Of a stretch of DNA of 64,000 bases, positions 56,268-64,000 are shown piece by piece. The stretch covers positions 17,444,501 to 17,508,500 of the forward strand of contig OX335651.1 in NCBI GenBank assembly GCA_946894095.1. Direction: 5' to 3'. The first letter of the stretch is position 1. Each line of letters begins with the position of its first letter. This stretch comes from Incurvaria masculella (taxonomy: Eukaryota > Arthropoda > Insecta > Lepidoptera > Incurvariidae). The position numbers and the translations under genes are program-made. The notes beneath the pieces are model-generated. The model did not search any database, was not told the DNA's origin, and saw only the letters and a list, made by a program, of their open reading frames with translations.

Positions 56268-57800
56268 CTAGCTGCGGTACCCGGCTCCGCTCGGGTTAGT
56301 GTCGGCTAAATTATCTCATGGATAAAAAGTAGCCCACATGACTGGTCCAAAATAGGGTCAAACTGGTCCAGGACAATGTATCCATGTACCAAATTTAATC
56401 AAGATCGTTCGAGCCGAAATAGCATGATTTAATGAGAAACATCCAATAATTCCCATTTAGAGATTCGTTGACGTTTGGTGGCTATTTAAAAAAAAAACAT
56501 TTGCCGCGAGAACCTTTCTGCACTTTCACTGCTACTGATGCGGCGGGGACTAAAATAGGTACCAACCTGGACTCAAAGGAAGAGGGGGACCGCTCGCACG
56601 GCGAAGGCGCCTCCTCCGCTCCAGCACCAGCAACGCGCCCAGCACGGCAGACACACGTCACGGGGCTATCCAGGTCGGTTCGGGAACACGGTTCCCGCCA
56701 AAATGTCCACAAAAACTTCCAAGGTCACGGACTCGAATGTGAAGCGACCGCCGCGTGAAATAATCTTCGATAACTGTCTCGCGAATGCGCTCGCGACGAC
56801 TTGGTATGGTGCAATGCGATGGCATATTGCACCTTACGCCGTGGTCCCAAGGATAGTTATGGGAAATCGGTGGCAAGTTAGATGGGATTCCGTGAAATGA
56901 TCAATTGGTACCCAACAGCTACATTGCTTACCTAGTAAGTAACGTGTAACGTAGGTAAGTTTTGCGTGGACTCCAACCCACAGCCAGCCTCAACATCGAA
57001 AACAGTAACCCATCTCGAACCTGACTGCTCCCAGAGATGCTATACATTGATAAAATACGCACATAAATCAGGTAAGTGGTTCGCATGTTATAAGACTTTA
57101 AGACTCACTACTTACCCTTCTGGTAATGAAGCGTTATATTATGTAATCTATAAGTTTTTAGTAGAATCAGGCTAGACGTAGATACAATGCACATCTAAAT
57201 CGAGTAATTGGTTCTCAAGGATTTTATTCTGTTGGTCGCTCCTCCGGCGATTTAGCGTGATGCCAAGTAGTCCTAAAGTTGCAGGAAATACCAAGCCGTA
57301 CTTCAGTAAAAGTAAGCGCTGCCGCCGCAAAGCCGAGCCGTGCATAGCATTGCAGTTTGTATGACAGCCCCATCTTAGCGTAAGCGGAACTGAATTCTAT
57401 TTAGCCAATCCTAATTCCCGGGTAGTTAAATGTACATGTACTAAGTTTTACAAATCGCTAGTGCCTTGAAAATTCGCCAAACGGACACCAAACAGTCACG
57501 ACGTCTGCCCCCCCCTCCCCCCGCCGCCGCTCCCCGCCACCGTCCCCCGGCTCCTCTACCCCGTAGTGTGAAGTAGCGCTACCGGCATCGTTTTCGCAGC
57601 CCCGTGAAAGTTCTAAAGCCCATGGGCACATAAATTGTAGCCTATGTGTTATTCTGATGTATAAGCTATATTATTGTAAAGTTTCATTAGAATCCATTCA
57701 GTAGTTTTTACGTGAAAGAGTAACAAACATCCATCCATCCATCCATCCATCCATCCATCCATCCATCCATTATTACAAACTTTCCCCTTTATATGATTTA
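56268..57800 (-). mobile_element. Helitron-like element H1, copy 3, carrying a solo LTR
   Basis: Reverse-complemented, it runs from TCTAATAAATCATATAAAGGGG (near 57800) to GCAGCTAG at 56268-56275. It matches copies 1 and 2 throughout apart from a 387-base insertion at 56536-56922. The (GGAT)n tract is at about 57729-57768. A (TTAGA)n tract (57802-57821) borders the 5' end. Confidence 0.75.
56536..56917. mobile_element. Solo LTR, 382 bp, with 5-bp target duplication
   Basis: It begins TG and ends CA and is flanked by GCTAC on both sides (56531-56535, 56918-56922). H1 copies 1 and 2 have a single GCTAC (as GTAGC, about 21560 and 22678) at this site, so they serve as empty sites. TG...CA ends with a 5-bp duplication are the signature of an LTR retrotransposon; a single LTR results from recombination between the two ends. 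It is GC-rich. Orientation is not settled; the reverse strand starts TGTTGGGTACC. The two short frames inside it (56468-56758, 56703-56900) are probably not genes. Confidence 0.85.
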
Positions 57801-57821
57801 TTAGATTAGATTAGATTAGAT

Positions 57822-59001
57822 AGCAACGTGTAAACCTAAAAACATATGTCAGATCTTTATTTTCCAAACTTCCAAACTCCAACAAGATTTTTAGAAAACT
57901 CAGAAATATACAGATATTAGAACTTACAGCGACCAATATAAGTTATTACAACATATGTCGGCGCCAAATGGTTGAGCAGGCCACTAAATGCGAGCCTAGG
58001 CTTGTTCATTGTAACACCTACATTTCTAATTTACTAAACTAGAATGATCAAATACCGTCTTATAATGATTGACGAGAATTTTGATTTTATGCCGATAGCA
58101 TTGGAAACACTCGGGGCTATCTATATAGAGGGTAAAAAAATATCTTTTGTCTCGAGAAACAATAGGAGAATCGACAGGTAGTGAGAGCAGGATGATTTCT
58201 CTTGCAGAGGCTGAGTTTGCCTGTACAGCGCGTAAATACTGCTAGTATTGAGAGCCACTTTACACCATGTTCAGAAATGGAATAATTTATTCAAAATAGT
58301 CGTTAGTGTACTTTGTTCCATGAATGAATATTTAAATTCAATAAACTTATCCCATTTTTTATTTAAATCGATATAAAATATAACGTTATCCTTTTTAAAT
58401 ATTTAGGTCAAGGTTATTAGTTCATATTAATCAAACTAGAAACGAATGAATTGAATGATAATTTTGAATTAAACTTGCCGTAGCCAACGACTTGGTGCCG
58501 ACATACGGTAATACGAAAATACGTGAATGATAAACAAGAGATACACATGCAAGTGGAATCCTTCTAGGTTACATGATTTATTCTGCGATGGTTTTGGCAT
58601 AGTCTGTAAAAGAGAATACAAAATGTTGGTTAACGCTACGGTAGAATACTGTCATTGACAATCTGAAGGTCGTTTCTGAAGAGTGAAATGCTAACCCGAA
58701 TGTATTATGATAGCTGTTTCACCTTTAAAAATATATCCCAGAGAGTGAATCGGCGACGCAGCCTCTTTAATTCAAATTCAAATAGTTTATTCAGCCACAA
58801 CACAAGAAAATACATAGGGCACCAATTAATCAAGCAAATAAAAAAGTAACACAAGTTATATTCAATGTACAATTATCATTTAGACCTCGAGGGTTATATT
58901 GTGTTGCACTGAAAGGGTATGCTCTCAGCTGGTACGCAGCAAACGCTGCGAAGCTGGTTTTCAGCGCATCCTTTTCCAAAGTCCTTTAACACATGAGTAG
59001 C

Positions 59002-59003
<2 letters not shown>
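57822..59003. other. Unassigned; possible LINE-tail sequence near 58770
   Basis: TTTAATTCAAATTCAAATAG followed by TTTATTCA near 58768-58795 resembles the tail of lepidopteran LINE copies. No coding sequence accompanies it. Confidence 0.4.

Positions 59004-59046
<43 letters not shown>
59004..59046 (+). repeat. (TG)n microsatellite
   Basis: About 21 TG units, uninterrupted. Confidence 0.97.
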
Positions 59047-59049
<3 letters not shown>

Positions 59050-59510
59050 GTGTGTAGAAGAGTGTCAATGAGAGAAGGTGTGAATACTTTACTTATTAGA
59101 ATGCCTCTATACGACTCTTAAGACTTACTCATTGAACTAAAATCCCCCTATGCTAGCGCAAAAGCTAGAAAAACACCAGAAAAGTAAGATAGGAAACTAT
59201 CAACCCAAACTGGAGACGGGAATCTGATGAGGTCTATCAAGTTACTCGGAATTTACATTGAATCAGGAGGCAGCCTGCCTTATCGCCTCGCGCGTAGGCA
59301 TAAACAGCCTCAACGAGTAAGAAAGGAAGGGAGTGGCGATCTAAACAGATCAGTGTGGCAGCAGGGTAGCCATTTACCTACACTGACGGCAGCGCCTGCC
59401 AGTCAGCAAGCTTACGAATTCACTCACTCCTTATGTTCTCAAGTTCCGAAGACACGTAACAACATGTAAGAACTGCACACGAGTAACGAATTCGTAAGCG
59501 AACCAACTAC
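59047..59510. other. Unassigned sequence
   Basis: An 80-codon plus frame (59227-59469) lacks a recognisable motif. Confidence 0.35.
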
Positions 59511-59675
59511 CAGCGGCTCGTGGCTCAGGGGTGTTTGGACCTCTATCTCAGAGGTCTGGGTTCAAATCCCCGCCCCGTTCATGCACCACACTTTCTTTAT
59601 CTTTGTGAGATTGACGATTTTGACTGATTTTGTTACAATTACGAGCTGATTCCTGGTGCGGAATCCATGTTATCC
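59511..59675 (+). mobile_element. SINE 5' half with tRNA-type head
   Basis: GCGGCTCGTGGCTCAGGGGTG (A box TGGCTCAGGGG) and GGGTTCAAATCCCCGCC (B box GGTTCAAATCC near 59560-59570), then TTTCTTTATCTTTGTGAG. It stops at GCGGAATCCATGTTATCC. Useful for defining the 5' end of the tRNA-headed form. Confidence 0.9.
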
Positions 59676-59723
59676 TTTGAACATATGGCGGAGCCTGGAT
59701 GTCGACCGCATGACACTTCTCCA

Positions 59724-60048
59724 TTTTTTAGGGTTCCGTAACCAAAGGGTGCCAACGGAACCCTATTCCTGAGCCTCCGCTGTCCGTCCGTCCATACGTC
59801 CGTCCGTCCGTCCGTCTGTCACAGGGCTGTATCTTATGAATACATATAACATAAAATAGGTGGATAGCAGAAATTTACACAGAGTATGTATTTATTTTGC
59901 CCCTATAATAACAAATAGGTAATATTTAAAAATAATAAAAAATAAAGGGGGGGCCAATACAAAAAAAAGCATTTTTTTGTGTTCAATCTTTTGCCATTGC
60001 ACGGAACCCTTGGTGTGCGAGTCCGACTCGCACATGGCCGGTTTTTTT
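59724..60048 (-). mobile_element. M1 dispersed element, copy 11
   Basis: TTTTTTAGGGTTCCGTAACC to CGCACATGGCCGGTTTTTTT, reversed and full length, with CCGTCCGTCCGTC at about 59783-59818. Confidence 0.93.
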
Positions 60049-60524
60049 TCTCTTCAGCGGCTGTCCCTATCCGTCCCTACCCCGTCCTTTCTAAGTCGAT
60101 GCTCCGCCCTGCCCGCGAAGACACGCTTCTGCGCTCCTGCTAGCTACGAACGAATTCCACCCCCACTAACCGGATTACCTGCGCGAGTCGCCCACACCGC
60201 CGCGGCGCGCGCCGGGGTGACGGCAACTCATGCCCTGAAATTCAATTTAAAATACGACTTTGATACAAATCGGTCACGTCGTCGCTAGTTGTATTTGTGT
60301 ATGGGAAATATATTTTATGTTTTTTTTTTCCTGGGAAGTACTTTGATTAATGCTGGAACGCTTGATTCTGCAAGAAACACTACATGATAATTTTTAATAC
60401 AATATTTTTTTGCTGGCCATGGATTATATATAAACATATTTTATTTTCATTGTAAACGTCGTGTTAAAAAAAAGGCCAGTTCGGATTTATCATCTTCATG
60501 GCGTCCGAAATTCAGGTCATGCGC
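60049..60524. other. Unassigned; GC-rich patch at about 60060-60240
   Basis: The 103-codon plus frame (59977-60288) starts inside M1 and continues through the patch; no motif recognised, so it is probably chance. Confidence 0.35.
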
Positions 60525-60731
60525 CAGGTCGATACAGATATGGCTAATACCATAGATTACATGCATTCCATATATATTGTATATAATCTGTGCTAATACT
60601 ACCAGTTATGATAATAGCCAGAGCACAATGCATGCTAATAGAAACTACTTGACCTCCCCTCTATATGAGCACTGATATGACTCTACATGAGGATGGAAAA
60701 CACGGACAATGTTTAATTTGCGCTTTGACAA
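60525..60731 (-). mobile_element. Degenerate SINE, reversed
   Basis: GATATGGCTAATACCATAG, GATAATAGCCAGAGCACAATG and GATGGAAAACACGGACAATG are in SINE order but diverged. A small related piece (GTGCACCACTTTATTTACCT) lies at about 60932-60951. Confidence 0.7.
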
Positions 60732-60734
60732 TCA

Positions 60735-60840
60735 TTTAGGGTTCCGTAATCAAATGGAAAAAAACGAATCTCGTAAAACTTTGTCCTTTCCGTCTTATTA
60801 TAAGACAGCCCGTCCGTTTGTCTGTATATAACAGCCATTT
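60735..60840 (-). mobile_element. M1 fragment, degenerate, inside the SINE relic
   Basis: TTTAGGGTTCCGTAATCAAATGG and CCGTCCGTTTGTCTGTATA mark a diverged, truncated M1. It separates the two SINE pieces, so it may have inserted there. Confidence 0.6.
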
Positions 60841-60985
60841 TACTTAAAGGCTATTGCCAATATATAGGCAAAATTTGGAAGCAAGGTGTTTTCATAATAC
60901 GTAGTATCATAGAGGGATGAAAAAAATATAGTGCACCACTTTATTTACCTTCTGAGTCGAACAAGTGCATTTTAACCGACTTCAA

Positions 60986-61470
60986 AAATAATAGTTTAAA
61001 AAAACTAAAAAAACACGCTTTTATAGCTAACCGAACTAAAAAATAGAAAATAATTTTTAATTTAAAAGAGTTTATATTACAGTAGTAGAAGATCGAACAA
61101 TCAATCAGAATTTATCACCTCAAGATAAAATTATAATAAAGTTTCAGTTATTAACAAAATAATTCAATTCAGAGTAAAAAGCGTGGGGTGCTTGATAAAG
61201 TAAATGTAACAATCATTCTATTTGCAACTGTCGATCAGAGGAGAGTTATGAAAAGTAGTAAAATGCACCCCACGCTTTTTACTCTGAATTGAATTATTTT
61301 GTTAATAACTGAAACTTTATTATAATTTTATCTTGAGGTGATAAATTCTGATTGATTGTTCCATCTTCTACTACTGTAATATAAACTCTTTAAAATTAAA
61401 AATTATTTTCTATTTTTTAGTTCGGTTAGCTATAAAAGCGTGTTTTTTTAGTTTTTTTAAACTATTATTT
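60986..61470. repeat. Large near-perfect inverted repeat, 206-base arms
   Basis: Arms 60986-61191 and 61265-61470 pair with only a few mismatches that I can see (for example GATCGAACAATC against GATGGAACAATC). The 73-base loop (61192-61264) is not repetitive. Just outside the left arm is TTTAACCGACTTCAA, the same motif that marks the hairpin at 11737-12000, and the arms have a related CTAAAAAATAGAAAATAATT stretch. It is a fold-back structure, non-coding. Confidence 0.95.
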
Positions 61471-61718
61471 ATTTTTCATTTTTTAGTTCGATTTTTCGAA
61501 TTCATATGCATTATTTGTACTCCAATCAATAAGACTTTATAATTACAATTTTTTTGATCGTATTAAATTCCTTCCTTATCGACTGTAATTTCAAAGCATT
61601 GGTGTTTACCAAATTTTGTCCCGTAAAATAAATAGATTAATAATTTATGTTCGGTTGTACAATCTCTTTATTAGATAGGTAGGAACTAATGTTAATAAAA
61701 TACATATTTAATTTAGAC
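61471..61718 (-). mobile_element. Probable 3' untranslated region of the minus-strand LINE
   Basis: AT-rich sequence downstream (minus strand) of the ORF stop, with no other recognisable content. The 3' end of the element was not located. Confidence 0.45.
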
Positions 61719-63234
61719 TTAAAGATAAAAAACTTCTTCTAAAAGAGCCGGAGCTTCAGCTGTACCTAGAATACTGGCGGTGTTGCCTCTTTGGATTTCG
61801 AGGCTTATTCGCCGGACAAAATGGGCCCCGGACCTGGGATCACCAGAACTTTCATTTAAAAGTTTGCCTAACGTTGAAGCAAAAGTTATCGCTTCTGGTG
61901 ACCATGAACCGAGTGTCTCGGCGGCGAAAGCTAAAAACTCAAAAGAACTCGCCACGCAGCTGTATTTTTGATGTTTATTTGCTGCTGCCCTCTCAACTGC
62001 CGCTCCGGCCGCGCGAGAAGTGGCCTGAATGTAGGACGGCGCCAGAGTATCCACACAGGTGGCGTCCCATATTAATGCCTTTCCACTTGCCCACGGCACT
62101 AAGGTCACCCCGTCCGGGCGTTTACCATCCGAGCGACTGATTCCTGGGGGCTCGGTGATGCTGGGGTAGTTTGCTGTCACCAGTGCTCTTTTTATAATGT
62201 TATTTATATTGTAATGGCGGGATAAATGACCAGCGCTCCTTTGGCATGATAAACCGTGGTGGCCCCATTCGGTAACGTTGGTACCACAGGCGCACGTATG
62301 AGGATGGCACAATCTAGCACCGACTCGAAGGCCTATTGAAATTCTGAGAGTGTTACTGTCAAGCAGAGTGCCTAGGCTTGGTGATGGATAGGCCCCCCGC
62401 CCCGGATTCGGCGACTGATGATGCTAGAATGCGAGCTTTGTCAATGTCAGCACTATTCATCAAGAGGGAAGAGTGTATAGATTTTATAATCGGCAAATCC
62501 CAGGCTTTTTGGAGTTTAAGACGGATTGGAATAGGTTCTTCTGGGCACCTGGATTTCCAACCTTCGATAGCCCTGTTCAAGCAGTCCACCTCGAAATCAC
62601 AGCCAAGTGATGGTGAAAGAATACTACCCACGAGTGGTAAACTGCTGTGGACGGAACTAAAAAATGCTGGAAGTGCAACATCTTTTGTGCATCGTATGCC
62701 AACTCCGCCGAAGCCTATGGGAAGAGAGGCTTGTATCCAAGCATTTCCTTCTAATTGAATGTTCGTTATTTGGGATAGGCCTTTTTTGACAATAGCGTCT
62801 ATTTTAGTTAGTGCTTCTGTATTGCGCCATAAAGGGCAACAGCGCATAAAGTATGTGAATCGTGGGATACCAAAACAAAATTTAAGGAGATGTAAGCCGA
62901 CATGAGGTTGGATAGCACGAAGGCGATTTGTGAATATCTCCAACATATTGGTTTTATTTTCTAAAAGCGTTGTTGTGGATTGTTCCGTCAACGGGGCGCC
63001 CAGGAAGAATCTGTTCTCTTCAGTTAGAGTTTTGATTCCCGGTGTAATTTTTTCCAAAAGGCTTTTGATTTCTGTTGTCCTATCGGCGGTTAATTTCGAG
63101 AATATTGCTTCGCATTTTGTAGGGTTCAGCTCTGCATAAAGAATGAACAAGGTGAGAACGCAATTATCCTGAAAACATTTTTGCCTCCGTTGTACTGTAC
63201 CAAGTATGGAGTGTACAGAGTCTCTACACTCCAT
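61719..63234 (-). pseudogene. Non-LTR retrotransposon ORF, 3' half, frameshifted, with CCHC and nuclease-like C-terminus
   Basis: Two minus-strand frames form one decayed ORF: 63234-62359, then 62312-61719 (conserved sequence extends upstream to about 62400). The first begins, after about 34 unrelated residues, with LNPTKCEAIF, just past where the YADD box would be, followed by FLGAPL, a PRFTYFMRCCPLW block and LPIGFGGVGIR. The second has CHPHTCACG...HHGLSC (CCHC/CCHH-like), GHLSRHYNINNIIKRAL, then RPDGVTLVPW...LIWDATCVDT, which fits the R...PD...D pattern of restriction-like endonuclease domains in R2-like LINEs. The frame change lies in the G/C run near 62391-62403. The reverse transcriptase core is missing. 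The exact clade is not determined. Confidence 0.85.
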
Positions 63235-63262
63235 AGTACCAAGTGCCCGAGCGAAAGAGTAA
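63204..63262. other. Palindrome with flanking direct repeats
   Basis: ATGGAGTGTA and TACACTCCAT form inverted repeats around a short centre, and GTACCAAGT-like 9-mers occur on both sides in direct orientation. It lies at the truncated 5' edge of the LINE remnant. Nature unknown. Confidence 0.6.
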
Positions 63263-63342
63263 GTCCGAAAGTGCGGGCATGCGCAGATCTCGCGCTAGCT
63301 CTGTCTCTTTTACTCCACTACAGAGGATCTATAAAAGAATTT

Positions 63343-63991
63343 ATTAATCCTGGCGGTCCTAATAAGGATAATGGGAAACTGTTATGAAATTATTGCATTG
63401 TCATCGGTCCTTGATACGTTTTTTTTTTATGTGACTTGACATGGATGGCTAATACCACACCCTCTGTCATGGTATTAGCCCAACACACCACATGGGAACT
63501 AGGTGCCATGCCAGGACCTTCCTTATATTGCTCGGCTACATTGAACTGGATGGAAAACACGGACAATTTTAATTGCCGCTTCGACCATCGTTCATTCAAT
63601 GCGATGGTACCAACCCGGGCGGGATTAACCCTACCACTTAGTAAGTAAGGAAGGGGACCTACAGTTTAACGTGGAATCCGAACCACGGCCAGCCTCTCTC
63701 AACGGTCTAATGGTCACCCATCCAAGACCAGACCGGACCCAGCGTTGCTTAACTTCGGAGAGCGATCGCCGAAGTGTCGCGCCACTGGGCCACTGAGGCT
63801 GAGAATGCAAAGTTTCAAATTAATCAGACTTCTGGAAACTGGTGAAAATTAATCTCAAAGATTCCATTACATACATAGATACATGCAACCCAAGCTAATA
63901 AAAGCGTGTTAATGATTAATCCTGGCGGTCCTAATAAGGATAATGGGAAACTGTTATGAAATTATTGCATTGTCATCGGTCCTTGATACGT
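63343..63991 (+). repeat. Tandem repeat unit, one copy filled by a SINE
   Basis: A 77-base block starting ATTAATCCTGGCGGTCCTAA and ending TTGATACGT lies at 63343-63419 and 63915-63991, identical as far as I can read. After the second block comes ATGCAAAGT; the same ATGCAAAGT follows the SINE after the first block (63805). Without the SINE the unit is about 186 bases. Confidence 0.93.
63420..63804 (-). mobile_element. SINE with 5S rRNA-like head, full length
   Basis: Poly-T at 63420-63428 and reversed head at about 63720-63802. The 5S-like segment (reversed: CCGAAGTTAAGCAACG, CTTGGATGGGTGACC) is complete. It closely resembles the copy at 19827-20211. The insertion interrupts TTGATACGT^ATGCAAAGT, shown empty at 63983-64000. 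Confidence 0.95.
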
Positions 63992-64000
63992 ATGCAAAGT

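Noticed and set aside
56468..56900. GC-rich segment with a good-looking start (GCCAAAATGTCC) in H1 copy 3, as a host exon captured by a Helitron
   Set aside because: The segment starts TG, ends CA and is bounded by a 5-bp duplication that is single in the two other H1 copies. A solo LTR explains this better than gene capture.
63343..63991. 77-bp target-site duplication flanking a SINE
   Set aside because: The sequence after both copies (ATGCAAAGT) continues identically, so it is a tandem repeat with one SINE-filled unit.

Overview
The window looks like transposon-dense intergenic or intronic DNA from a moth (Lepidoptera, probably noctuid-like). The lineage call rests on three things: (TTAGG)n, the insect telomere unit, present as an interstitial tract; many copies of dispersed repeats that I recognise from memory as typical of lepidopteran genomes (the element running from AAAAACCGGCC to GGAACCCTAAAAA, and the AACCGACTTC repeats); and SINEs with tRNA-like or 5S-rRNA-like heads on one shared body, an arrangement I recall being described in Helicoverpa. 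I found no host protein-coding gene, tRNA gene or rRNA gene that I could defend. Almost all short open frames are chance frames or lie inside repeats.

Layout. 1-9.6 kb: mostly unassigned AT-rich DNA with M1 elements, SINE copies and a 21-bp minisatellite (6592-7000). 9.6-13.9 kb: a long-inverted-repeat element with a 9-bp target duplication, a near-perfect 104-bp-arm hairpin with telomeric repeats in its loop, a small stem-loop and a 515-bp inverted-repeat element. 14-17.6 kb: a minus-strand LINE 3' fragment, then a plus-strand CR1/Jockey-type LINE with a 751-codon reverse transcriptase frame, the best coding feature here. 20.7-22.9 kb: two head-to-tail copies of a Helitron-like element; a third copy at 56.3-57.8 kb, inverted, carries a solo LTR. 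24-54 kb: a mosaic of M1 copies, SINEs (several split by later insertions), two families of TTAA-flanked elements, a CACTG-ended element and local tandem duplications. 55-64 kb: another MITE, the third Helitron-like copy, a 206-bp-arm hairpin, a frameshifted LINE 3' half encoding a CCHC plus nuclease-like C-terminus, and a tandem repeat with a SINE in one unit.

The window records layered transposition rather than a pathway. Nested insertions give a relative order: SINEs were later split by M1 (28.6 kb), by a TTAA element (44.9 kb) and by the 517-bp element (50.8 kb); a Helitron-like copy was later hit by an LTR element (56.5 kb). Non-autonomous elements greatly outnumber coding ones; the two LINE reading frames are the only candidate enzyme sources, and neither is complete. 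Boundaries of diverged repeats are good to about 5-30 bases. Percent identities were not computed; stated matches come from reading the sequence.
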